NCBI GenBank assembly: GCA_030632405.1
Contig: DAOVUU010000161.1
Location: 1-6,270 of the forward strand
Direction: 5' to 3'
DNA length: 6,270 nt
Source of the DNA: Desulfobulbaceae bacterium
GTDB lineage: Bacteria > Desulfobacterota > Desulfobulbia > Desulfobulbales > Desulfocapsaceae
This document shows positions 1 to 5,812 of this stretch, piece after piece; the first letter of the stretch is position 1; every line of letters starts with the position of its first letter. Both the position numbers and the translations under genes were made by a program. The notes under the pieces were generated by a model, which was not told where the DNA came from, ran no database searches, and worked only from the letters and a program-made list of their open reading frames with translations.

Positions 1-675
1 CTTTATCTGGTCGATATACTTGTTGCACGGATGGTCACCCAGGTGCCGTCTTTTATGGACAAAGACGATATGAAAAGTGCAGGCATGGTCGGTCTGCTTG
101 ATGCTTCAAATAAATTTGACCCATCCAAAAATATCCTCTTTAAAACTTTCGCAGAATACAGAATTCGCGGGGCAATACTTGATGAAATGCGCAAACTTGA
201 CTGGTTTTCCAGGTCTCTTCGAGATAAGCAAAACAGGATAGGAAAAACCCTTGCAAAGCTTGAGCTGAAATTAGGCAGAGACCCTGAAGATCATGAAGTA
301 GCTGAAGAGATGGAACTATCACTGGATGATTATCGTTCCATGTTAGGCCAGGTCAGTCATCTCGGATGTGTAAGCCTCAATGAGACTCTCGATCACTCAA
401 GTGAAGGCCGATCCTTTCTCGACACCCTGGCCAACCAGAGATCAGACAATAAACCTGGAAAAAGGATAGAAGACCTTGAACTCACCAACCGGATTGCTGG
501 GATATTAGGCCAGCTTTCAAAAAAGGAACGTCTGGTGATCTCTCTTTATTATTATGAAGAACTGGCACAGAAGGAAATTGCCGAAATTTTAGAGCTTTCC
601 GAAGGAAGGGTGTCCCAGCTGCATAGTCAGGCACTTATTAAACTCAAGACGAAAATGGCATCACAACTCTATTGA
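1..675 (+). CDS. fliA: RNA polymerase sigma-28 factor FliA, 5'-truncated by window edge
   Basis: Flagellar sigma factor that directs RNA polymerase to late flagellar promoters and is normally held by the anti-sigma factor FlgM. The frame is open from base 1, so the true start lies upstream; 224 residues are visible and perhaps 20-40 are missing compared with usual FliA length. Visible residues 1-75 are sigma region 2, with the FliA-type signatures SAGMVGLLDA, FDPSKN, FKTFAEYRIRGAILDEMRKLDW and SRS. Residues about 76-125 match region 3. Residues about 163-220 are region 4, with a helix-turn-helix around LAQKEIAEILELSEGRVSQL. The internal ATG at 31 is not the start, because conserved region 2 sequence lies before it. 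The next gene begins 8 bases after the stop. In related clusters flhF and flhG lie just upstream; that is expected here but not visible. Family assignment is firm from motifs and from the flagellar neighbours. Confidence 0.95.
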   Translation, partial: LYLVDILVARMVTQVPSFMDKDDMKSAGMVGLLDASNKFDPSKNILFKTFAEYRIRGAILDEMRKLDWFSRSLRDKQNRIGKTLAKLELKLGRDPEDHEVAEEMELSLDDYRSMLGQVSHLGCVSLNETLDHSSEGRSFLDTLANQRSDNKPGKRIEDLELTNRIAGILGQLSKKERLVISLYYYEELAQKEIAEILELSEGRVSQLHSQALIKLKTKMASQLY

Positions 676-683
676 CCTAAAAA

Positions 684-1103
684 ATGAAACTTATTTCTCC
701 TACTGCGGTGTTGTTTTGCCTCTTTTTTTTATTTTTTGTTGTGACTCTCGTGAAAGCCCTGGTTTTGAAGAAACAGAAAGATTTTTTTCTCCTCGAACTG
801 ACGGAGACAAAAGGATCCTTCGATAAGATGAAAGAGGAACTCAAAAACCTGCACGAAAAGCAAGACAAAAGCGAACAGTTTAAGAACAATCTCACTGCAG
901 CTCAATTAACCACACAGCTGCAGAAACCTCGCCTTTCTGCTCAAACTTTACGTTCAGCCAGTTCGATCCCTGAAAAATATAACTTTGTCCATTCTCTTAT
1001 CCAGAAGAATATGGGCAGCGAGGAAATAGCTTCAATTCTTTCAATTTCATCCCATGAAGCAGAACAGCTGGTCACCTTGTCAAAACTTGGCAAGGCCAAT
1101 TAA
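684..1103 (+). CDS. Membrane-anchored coiled-coil protein with C-terminal HTH-like segment (SwrB/FipA-like candidate)
   Basis: A 139-residue protein of no certain family. Residues about 7-27 form one very hydrophobic segment (FCLFFLFFVV core), followed by KALVLKKQK, which fits a single-pass anchor with a cytoplasmic C-terminus. Residues about 35-80 are rich in E, K, L and Q and look like a coiled coil. Residues about 98-135 (NFVHSLIQKNMGSEEIASIL, then ISSHEAEQLVTL) resemble the helix-turn-helix-like tail of DUF2802/DUF6115-type proteins. Known family facts: SwrB in Bacillus has a similar layout and lies directly after sigD, and FipA (DUF2802) of polar flagellates binds FlhF and lies near fliA. 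By inference this protein may help assemble or place the flagellum. The ATG is 8 bases after the fliA stop with no clear Shine-Dalgarno sequence, so translational coupling to fliA is likely. The gene is real on length, spacing and structure; the function is uncertain. Confidence 0.8.
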   Translation: MKLISPTAVLFCLFFLFFVVTLVKALVLKKQKDFFLLELTETKGSFDKMKEELKNLHEKQDKSEQFKNNLTAAQLTTQLQKPRLSAQTLRSASSIPEKYNFVHSLIQKNMGSEEIASILSISSHEAEQLVTLSKLGKAN

Positions 1104-1109
1104 AAAATA

Positions 1110-1150
1110 CGTTTAGATGATTCTCATCAGTTAAGAATTCATACTAAACG
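1110..1150. repeat. Inverted repeat CGTTTAG...CTAAACG upstream of flgF, with an inner hairpin
   Basis: CGTTTAG at 1110-1116 and CTAAACG at 1144-1150 are perfect 7-bp inverted arms, 27 bases apart. Between them GATGA (1116-1120) and TCATC (1124-1128) can pair over a TTC loop. The right arm directly abuts the -10-like element at 1151 and the -35-like TAAG lies between the arms. It could be an operator or only chance in AT-rich DNA. There is no T-run after it, so it does not look like a terminator. Confidence 0.4.
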
Positions 1151-1158
1151 ACCGATAT
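1132..1158 (+). promoter_or_regulatory. Candidate sigma-28 (FliA) promoter for flgF
   Basis: TAAG at 1132-1135, then exactly 15 bases, then ACCGATAT at 1151-1158. The known consensus is TAAA-N15-GCCGATAA, so 9 of 12 positions match and the spacing is right. It lies about 45 bases before the flgF start. A second site after flgJ has the same pattern, which supports both. Function is inferred from sequence only. Confidence 0.55.
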
Positions 1159-1203
1159 AATGATAGTTCAAAAAACAAGTGAACCTTAACCTGAAAAGAT
1201 AAA

Positions 1204-1953
1204 ATGGTCTCAGGAAAATACAGTGCCCTTGCAGGAGCCATCTCGCGGGAACAATCCATTGCAAACATCAGTGCCAATCTGGCCAATATAAATACCAACG
1301 GATATAAAAGATCCAGTATCAGTTTTGAATCTATTCTGAAAGGTACGCAGCAGTCCAATGAGGCCAAAGGCATTAATTATAACAGGATTCGTAACACCTT
1401 CACTGATTTCAGCCCAGGAGCAATGCGCCAGACAGAAGATCCTCATGACCTGGCGATTCAAGGCGATGGTTTTTTCAAAGTACGGGGACCTGGAGGTGTG
1501 CATTATACAAGAAGAGGGGACTTTGCCATAAACCAGGATGGACTGCTCACCACCAGTAACGGCCTTCCGGTCCTCGATGAAGCAGGGTCAGAAATAACCA
1601 TTCCCGATACAGACACGAGTAAAGTAGCAGTTGGAGATGATGGCACAATTTACATTCTTGGACAGGAAGCCAGTCGTGAAGAAGTTGCCAAAATTGCAGT
1701 CGTAGACATTGATGACAAACTCAAGCTCAAACGTGAATCAGACACCACCTTTTCCCTGGAAAATGGCGGCAGCGAAATAGAGAGTGAACACTACCGGGTG
1801 ATTCAGGGAAACCTTGAGCTGTCAAATGTTAATATGGCAGCTGAAATGGCCAAAATGATAGACAGCCACCGGATATTTGAAACTTACCACAAAGTATTAA
1901 AAAGTTATTCCACTATTAATGAGCAGCAGCAAGAGCTGGGAACCGTTGGTTAG
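1204..1953 (+). CDS. flgF: Flagellar basal-body rod protein FlgF
   Basis: Proximal rod subunit of the flagellar drive shaft in the periplasm, exported by the flagellar type III system rather than by Sec, in line with the lack of a signal peptide. The 249 residues match the usual FlgF length. The N-terminus has the rod-family motif (MVSGKYSALAGAISREQS, then SANLANINTNGYKRS at about 23-37). The middle has DPHDLAIQGDGFFKVRG (79-95) and YTRRGDFAINQDGLL (101-115), shared by FlgE/FlgF/FlgG. The C-terminus has GNLELSNVNMAAEMAKMIDS (202-221) and a heptad-like helix that packs with the N-terminal helix in the family. MVSGKYSAL is the typical FlgF beginning and supports the start at 1204, although the ribosome binding site is weak. 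flgG follows after 55 bases. FlgF rather than FlgG is called because the longer FlgG-specific segment after the N-terminal motif is absent and a true FlgG follows. Confidence 0.95.
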   Translation: MVSGKYSALAGAISREQSIANISANLANINTNGYKRSSISFESILKGTQQSNEAKGINYNRIRNTFTDFSPGAMRQTEDPHDLAIQGDGFFKVRGPGGVHYTRRGDFAINQDGLLTTSNGLPVLDEAGSEITIPDTDTSKVAVGDDGTIYILGQEASREEVAKIAVVDIDDKLKLKRESDTTFSLENGGSEIESEHYRVIQGNLELSNVNMAAEMAKMIDSHRIFETYHKVLKSYSTINEQQQELGTVG

Positions 1954-1976
1954 TACTCCGTCCCAAAAGACTTAAC

Positions 1977-1993
1977 AAATTTTTCGGAAATTT
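1977..1993. repeat. Small AT hairpin between flgF and flgG
   Basis: AAATTT at 1977-1982 can pair with AAATTT at 1988-1993 over the loop TTCGG. It lies a few bases upstream of the flgG ribosome binding site. The stem has no G-C pairs, so any effect on flgG translation would be weak; it may be chance. Confidence 0.25.
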
Positions 1994-1996
1994 AAT

Positions 1997-2003
1997 AAAA
2001 GGA
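1997..2003 (+). promoter_or_regulatory. Ribosome binding site of flgG
   Basis: AAAAGGA ends 5 bases before the flgG ATG. It is a usable Shine-Dalgarno sequence, stronger than those before flgF and flgA, and it fixes the flgG start at 2009. Confidence 0.65.
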
Positions 2004-2008
2004 TCACC

Positions 2009-2794
2009 ATGATCAGATCACTTTGGACCGGCACCACAGGAATGCACACCCAGCAGTTGAATATAGATGTTATAGCGAACAATCTTGCCAACGTCAGTAC
2101 GACAGGATTTAAAAAAAGTAAAGCCGATTTCCAGGATCTTCTCTATCAGACCATGAAAGTTCCCGGCAGTCAGACCTCATCCGATACCGAATCACCAACC
2201 GGGATACTCGTGGGACTTGGAGTGAAACCGGCCGCAGTAACCAAGGTTTTTACCCAGGGTGACCTTATTTTAACAGAAAATGAACTTGATATAGCCATTG
2301 AAGGTGACGGGTTTCTCCAGGTTGAGCTGCCAAACGGAAATACATCCTATACACGGTCAGGAGCATTAAAAAGAGACAGTAATGGCCGAATTACCACATC
2401 TGATGGATACCCGATTATCCCGGAAATCACGATTCCCGATGGTGCCAGACAAATCTCTATCAGTGAAACAGGGATTGTCAGCGCCATAATCGGTGACGAC
2501 ACCGAGAGCACTGAACTGGGCGATATTGAACTTGCCGGATTTACCAATAATGCAGGGTTGGCAGCCCAGGGAAAAAATCTTTTCGAAGAAACCACCGCAT
2601 CCGGCACCCCCCAGATCGGGACCCCGGGAGAAGACGGATTTGGTACCATTCTACAGACATACCTGGAAGGATCCAATGTGAATATTGTTGAAGAACTGGC
2701 CAATATGATCACTACTCAGAGGGCCTATGAGATCAACTCTAAAACAATTCAAACTTCAGATGAAATGATGCAGACAACCAATAACCTTATCTGA
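2009..2794 (+). CDS. flgG: Flagellar distal rod protein FlgG
   Basis: Main subunit of the distal rod, which passes through the P and L rings and joins the hook. The 261 residues are the standard FlgG length. The start MIRSLWTGTTGMHTQQLNID is nearly diagnostic, followed by IANNLANVSTTGFKKS (22-37). Residues about 45-72 (YQTMKVPGSQTSS to GILVGLGVK) carry the FlgG-specific segment that known work links to the straight, stiff form of the rod. DIAIEGDGFLQV (94-105) and YTRSGALKRDSNG (114-126) are the shared central motifs. The C-terminus has YLEGSNVNIVEELANMITTQ (218-237), RAYEINSKTIQTSDEM and the usual NNL ending. No signal peptide is present, consistent with type III export. The stop is two bases from the flgA start, so the two genes are probably translated together. 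Confidence 0.97.
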   Translation: MIRSLWTGTTGMHTQQLNIDVIANNLANVSTTGFKKSKADFQDLLYQTMKVPGSQTSSDTESPTGILVGLGVKPAAVTKVFTQGDLILTENELDIAIEGDGFLQVELPNGNTSYTRSGALKRDSNGRITTSDGYPIIPEITIPDGARQISISETGIVSAIIGDDTESTELGDIELAGFTNNAGLAAQGKNLFEETTASGTPQIGTPGEDGFGTILQTYLEGSNVNIVEELANMITTQRAYEINSKTIQTSDEMMQTTNNLI

Positions 2795-2796
2795 TT

Positions 2797-3744
2797 ATGG
2801 TTAAATCTCTACTTATAACTGTATTTTTTATTAGTTCAATCCTGCCATGCGAAGCCCTGCAGATCACCTTCAGGCAAGAGGCTCGAACAGATGGTTCTAC
2901 TGTAACCCTGGGAAATATAGCGAAGTTCGACGAAAACACCGAAATGGCCCAGGCTCTTGCCAGCCAGAAAGTTGCCCAGTCCCCTCCTCCGGGAGAATCA
3001 GTCAGCCTCAGCTCCCTGGCCATAAAAAAACGGTTGCTTAGCACGCTCTCTCTTCCAGATTCAATTCTTTGGAAAGGCGCTCGATCTGTCCGTCTCAAGC
3101 GTACCGGCATCCAGATCGGGTCAACTAAAATTCAGGCGATCATCGCTGAATATCTACACATCAATAGAGAAAATCTGCCGGATGCTGAGATACGCTTTAT
3201 CCCTGCAGCCTTACCGATCCCTTTTATATTGCCGACCGGCGACCTTACATATGAAGTCATTCCTTCAAATCCACGTATACTCGGAAGTTCAAGATTCTCC
3301 ATCATTTTCAGAGTAGACAATCATATTGCAAAAAACATGTCTGTAAGGGGTAGAATTGAGGCCCTGGCTTCGGTCGTAGTTGCCGCTGGAAGACTGACAA
3401 AAGGTTCTATTCTTTCCCCCGGGGACCTCACTCTTGCTGTAAAAGATCTCAATAAAACATCCAATCCTGGACTTGACATTAACAATTTTTCAGGAAAAAA
3501 ACTGAAACGAAACATTAAAGCAGGAACTCCAGTTACGCTTTCCATGATCACCATCCTTCCTGTGGTAAAACGAGGCGAGAGAGTCAAAATCGTCATCAGT
3601 TCCGGCTCTATGCAACTATCAGCCAGTGGAATTGCTCGCACCGATGGAAGGAGGAACCAGATGATCCGAGTACAAAACATCAGTTCTAATAAAATTATCT
3701 ATTGCCGAGTTGCAGCTCCAGGGCTCGTGGAGGTTATATTATAA
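2797..3744 (+). CDS. flgA: Flagellar P-ring assembly chaperone FlgA
   Basis: Periplasmic chaperone that helps FlgI assemble into the P ring around the rod. Residues 1-20 form a Sec signal peptide (MVKSLLITVFFISSILPCEA). The cysteine at 18 follows a proline and does not form a lipobox. Residues about 190-252 match the SAF domain, with ASVVVAAGRLTKGSILSPGD and then a lysine-rich KKLKRNIKAGTPV. Residues 257-313 are the conserved C-terminal FlgA domain (VKRGERVKIVISSGSMQLSA, then GLVEVIL at the end). At 315 residues it is clearly longer than the roughly 220-residue enterobacterial protein; the extra part is N-terminal to the SAF domain. There is no Shine-Dalgarno sequence and the stop-start spacing TGATTATG after flgG points to translational coupling. 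Placing flgA beside flgH and flgI differs from enterobacteria, where it is separate and divergent, and keeps chaperone and client in one transcript. Confidence 0.92.
   Translation: MVKSLLITVFFISSILPCEALQITFRQEARTDGSTVTLGNIAKFDENTEMAQALASQKVAQSPPPGESVSLSSLAIKKRLLSTLSLPDSILWKGARSVRLKRTGIQIGSTKIQAIIAEYLHINRENLPDAEIRFIPAALPIPFILPTGDLTYEVIPSNPRILGSSRFSIIFRVDNHIAKNMSVRGRIEALASVVVAAGRLTKGSILSPGDLTLAVKDLNKTSNPGLDINNFSGKKLKRNIKAGTPVTLSMITILPVVKRGERVKIVISSGSMQLSASGIARTDGRRNQMIRVQNISSNKIIYCRVAAPGLVEVIL
3729..3733 (+). promoter_or_regulatory. Ribosome binding site of flgH inside the end of flgA
   Basis: GGAGG lies within the last codons of flgA, 12 bases before the ATG at 3746. The spacing is somewhat long, but together with the lipoprotein signal peptide it supports 3746 as the flgH start, not the in-frame ATG at 3710, which lies upstream of this site. 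Confidence 0.55.
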
Positions 3745-3745
3745 T

Positions 3746-4432
3746 ATGAGAAACTTACTTTTAATTACACTCTCTGTACTCATTTTTTCATCCTGTTCCA
3801 AGCCCAGCCCTCAGGTTACAAAAATCCCTGAACCCCTTGAAGAAATACAATCAACAGATATGGAAAGGGGTGAAGCCGGCTCTCTCTGGAACAGACGTAA
3901 CAGCTCTTTATTTTCCGATCGAAAAGCGCAAAATATCGGTGACATAGTTACCGTGCTTATTTCTGAACAGGCCAGCGCCTCAAAAGAAGCTTCCACCCAG
4001 ACAGACAGAACAACAAACTTTCACGCTGCAATCCCGAATTTTTTTGGTCTGGAAAATGATAAGATCTGGAATGGGCACAATCCCATTGATCTCAATAATC
4101 TTGTCAATGCTGATTTCAGCAATGGTTTTGATGGAAATGGAACTACAACCCGTAATGAAGAATTAAATGCCTCACTTACCACCCAGGTAGTTGGCAGATA
4201 TGCAAACGGACAACTGAAAATCAGAGGCGGTAAAGAGGTGATGGTCAACAACGAAGTCCAGCTTATCTATCTTACAGGTATTATCAGGCCGGTAGATATA
4301 ACTGCTGCCAATACTGTGAGTTCCGACAAGATCCTTAATGCCCGAATTTCGTATACAGGCAAAGGTGCAATCAGTGATAAACAGGAACCGGGCTGGATGA
4401 TGCGTACTTTGGATAATATCTGGCCCTTCTAG
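3746..4432 (+). CDS. flgH: Flagellar L-ring lipoprotein FlgH
   Basis: Subunit of the outer-membrane L ring that acts as a bushing for the rod. Starting at 3746 it has 228 residues, the usual FlgH length. Residues 1-17 are a lipoprotein signal peptide ending in FSSC, with Cys17 as the lipidated residue; Phe at -3 is a less usual lipobox residue. Family motifs follow: GSLWN (45-49), SLFSDRKAQNIGDIVTVLIS (54-73), ELNASLTTQVVGRYANGQL (139-157), GGKEVMVNNEVQLIYLTGII (161-180), RPVDI, and the tail GWMMRTLDNIWPF. An in-frame ATG at 3710 would add 12 residues (MQLQGSWRLYYN) within flgA and put charged and polar residues before the signal peptide, so it was rejected. One base separates it from the flgA stop. 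The stop codon TAG touches the palindromic element at 4433-4589 and its last base may come from that element. Confidence 0.96.
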   Translation: MRNLLLITLSVLIFSSCSKPSPQVTKIPEPLEEIQSTDMERGEAGSLWNRRNSSLFSDRKAQNIGDIVTVLISEQASASKEASTQTDRTTNFHAAIPNFFGLENDKIWNGHNPIDLNNLVNADFSNGFDGNGTTTRNEELNASLTTQVVGRYANGQLKIRGGKEVMVNNEVQLIYLTGIIRPVDITAANTVSSDKILNARISYTGKGAISDKQEPGWMMRTLDNIWPF

Positions 4433-4589
4433 ACTGGTATTGTGTCAACCCTCAAATGTCGCACTCGTGTCATTCCCGCGCAGGCGGGAATCCAGAAGTC
4501 TTTACTGTGGACCTAGATTCCCGCCTGCGCGGGAATGACGGTTGGTTAGCGTCATTTTACGGTGACACGACACTAGACACAACACCAGT
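4433..4589. mobile_element. 157-bp palindromic MITE/REPIN-like element between flgH and flgI
   Basis: Outer arms ACTGGTATTGTGTC (4433-4446) and GACACAACACCAGT (4576-4589) are inverted with 13 of 14 matches. Inner arms 4469-4492 and 4516-4539 are a perfect 24-bp inverted repeat; pairing resumes for two bases (AG/CT) after one mismatch, leaving a loop of about 17 bases. Each inner arm is itself a hairpin, ATTCCCGC-GCAG-GCGGGAAT in the left arm. Between outer and inner arms the halves match imperfectly, and the right half carries about 14 extra bases (a GTGTCTAGTGTC-like expansion). The inner core belongs to the well-known GTCATTCCCGCG family of dispersed repeats, similar to neisserial dRS3-type and REP-type sequences. 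No transposase is encoded, so it would be non-autonomous. It makes the flgH-flgI gap 204 bases in an operon with gaps of 1 to 55 bases elsewhere. It may fold in RNA and reduce or stabilise the transcript. The class, MITE or REPIN, is not settled. Confidence 0.8.
4469..4539. repeat. Perfect 24-bp inverted repeat core of the element
   Basis: Arms 4469-4492 and 4516-4539 are exact reverse complements and GC-rich compared with the flanks. In RNA they would give a long stable stem-loop on either strand. No T-run follows on the + strand, so it is not a canonical intrinsic terminator, although it could slow polymerase or shield the upstream mRNA end. Confidence 0.85.
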
Positions 4590-4636
4590 TAATACTACTG
4601 GACAAACCTATACACACCACTAAACCAGGCAAGCTT

Positions 4637-5758
4637 ATGAAACTCATCCTGTCACTGTTAATTACTGCATCTCTGATATGCATCTTCCCGGTTGATAAAT
4701 CAGAGGGGGTAAGAATCAAAGACATCGCCCAGCTCCATGGAGTTAGAGAAAATCAACTCATGGGATACGGCCTCATTACCGGATTAGCCGGTACAGGCGA
4801 TGACATGAAAAAATCAAAATTTACCCTGCAGGCCATCTACAACATGATGACACGGCATGGTATAACACTCAATCCTGATAAAATAAAAGATATTAAGATA
4901 AAAAACGTCGCAGCAGTCATGGTTATCGCCTCCCTGCCACCATTTGCCCGAACCGGTTCAACCATAGACGTCCAGGTTTCCTCCATGGGAGACTCTAAGA
5001 GCCTTGCAGGGGGAACATTGCTTATGACACCCCTTGTCGGCGCAGATGGAAAAGTGTATGCAGTGGCCCAGGGACCTCTTACTGTTGGAGCTTTTTCTTT
5101 TGGCGGTAAAGCTGCCCAGGTCCAGAAGAACCACCCTACAGTTGGTCGTATTGCAGGAGGTGCCCTTGTCGAGAACACGGTTCCTGTTAATTTAGGTGGA
5201 GACGGTACCCTTGAATATCAGCTTCGCAATGCAGATTTCACCACCTCGGCTAATATGTCCAGGGCGATTAATCATACCTTTGGTGCGAATACCGCTTTTC
5301 CTGATAATTCCGGGACTGTGAAAATTTCTATACCGTCACAGTTTAGAAAAAACATAGTCGAATTTATTGCCCGTGTTGAACGCCTTGATGTGCGGGCAGA
5401 TTCTACTGCCAGAGTAGTGGTTAACGAACGAACAGGCACTATTGTCATGGGCAAAGATGTACGCTTATCCACTGTAGCAGTATCCCATGGTAATTTGAGC
5501 CTGATTATCCGCGAGGACTATAATGTATCGCAACCAAGACCTTTGGGAGAAGGTAGAACCGTCGTTACTCCTGAAACCGATATGGAGGTTGTAGAAGAAG
5601 GAGGCGAACTTGTCCTTCTGGATATGGAAAATGGCGTTTCCATTGGAGAGATTGCCACCGCACTTAACGCTATAGGGGCAACCCCCAGGGATCTGATAGC
5701 AATTTTCCAGGCTATTAAAGCCTCAGGTTCCATGCATGGTGACTTAATTATACTGTAG
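4637..5758 (+). CDS. flgI: Flagellar P-ring protein FlgI
   Basis: Periplasmic subunit of the P ring, which surrounds the distal rod in the peptidoglycan layer. The 373 residues match family length. Residues 1 to about 24 are a Sec signal peptide (MKLILSLLITASLICIFPVD, then KSEG); the mature part begins VRIKDIAQLHGVRENQLMGY, the typical FlgI N-terminus. Further motifs are GLITGLAGTGDD (45-56), IKNVAAVMVIASLPPFARTG (88-107), DVQVSSMGDSKSLAGGTLL (111-129), TPLVGADGKVYAVAQGPLTV (131-150), VVNERTGTIVMGKDVRLS (261-278) and the C-terminal PRDLIAIFQAIKASGSMHGD (350-369). The mature protein has no cysteine, so it cannot form the disulfide known in E. coli FlgI. The ribosome binding site is modest (CAGG about 7 bases before the ATG). 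It is separated from flgH by the palindromic element, while its chaperone flgA lies upstream in the same operon. Confidence 0.97.
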   Translation: MKLILSLLITASLICIFPVDKSEGVRIKDIAQLHGVRENQLMGYGLITGLAGTGDDMKKSKFTLQAIYNMMTRHGITLNPDKIKDIKIKNVAAVMVIASLPPFARTGSTIDVQVSSMGDSKSLAGGTLLMTPLVGADGKVYAVAQGPLTVGAFSFGGKAAQVQKNHPTVGRIAGGALVENTVPVNLGGDGTLEYQLRNADFTTSANMSRAINHTFGANTAFPDNSGTVKISIPSQFRKNIVEFIARVERLDVRADSTARVVVNERTGTIVMGKDVRLSTVAVSHGNLSLIIREDYNVSQPRPLGEGRTVVTPETDMEVVEEGGELVLLDMENGVSIGEIATALNAIGATPRDLIAIFQAIKASGSMHGDLIIL

Positions 5759-5766
5759 TACTACAG
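5753..5766. repeat. 14-bp perfect palindrome over the flgI stop codon
   Basis: CTGTAGTACTACAG reads the same on both strands and includes the flgI TAG at 5756-5758. It could be a protein-binding dyad or a chance palindrome. There is no loop and no T-run, so it is not a terminator. The remaining flgI-flgJ gap, to 5812, also holds a weak TTTAGG/CCTAGA pairing at 5771-5790. Confidence 0.4.
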
Positions 5767-5801
5767 GTTGTTTAGGCTCATTAACCTAGAGCTCTTTTAC
5801 C

Positions 5802-5805
5802 AGGA
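5802..5805 (+). promoter_or_regulatory. Ribosome binding site of flgJ
   Basis: AGGA, within CAGGAATAAACA, lies 7 bases before the ATG at 5813. The spacing is normal and supports this start. Confidence 0.6.
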
Positions 5806-5812
5806 ATAAACA

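Larger units (their letters stand above)
1104..1203 (+). other. Intergenic region before flgF
   Basis: This 100-base AT-rich gap is the only sizeable break between fliA and the rod genes. It contains a candidate sigma-28 promoter and a 7-bp inverted repeat, listed separately. No Shine-Dalgarno sequence better than a GAAAAG-like stretch precedes the flgF ATG. No sigma-54 type GG-N10-GC element was seen in it. Confidence 0.6.

Noticed and set aside
31..675. fliA starting at the ATG at 31
   Set aside because: The frame is open from base 1 and the residues before this ATG fit sigma region 2, so the gene is cut by the window edge.
677..895. Reverse-strand open frame over the start of the membrane protein gene
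   Set aside because: It is a shadow of the + strand gene, rich in Ser, Phe and Lys from complementing its hydrophobic and lysine codons, and has no family features.
1104..1203. Sigma-54 promoter for the rod operon
   Set aside because: Sigma-54 promoters drive rod genes in many polar flagellates, but no GG-N10-GC with the expected context was found here.
2347..2712. Reverse-strand 121-codon open frame inside flgG
   Set aside because: It lies wholly within a well-conserved gene on the other strand and shows no recognisable motif.
3710..4432. flgH starting at the upstream ATG at 3710
   Set aside because: It would add a polar stretch before the lipoprotein signal peptide, overlap flgA more and lie upstream of the GGAGG that serves the 3746 start.
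4469..4539. CRISPR repeat or intrinsic terminator
   Set aside because: There are just two copies in inverted orientation and no spacers, and no T-run follows the stem on the + strand; the architecture fits a palindromic mobile repeat.
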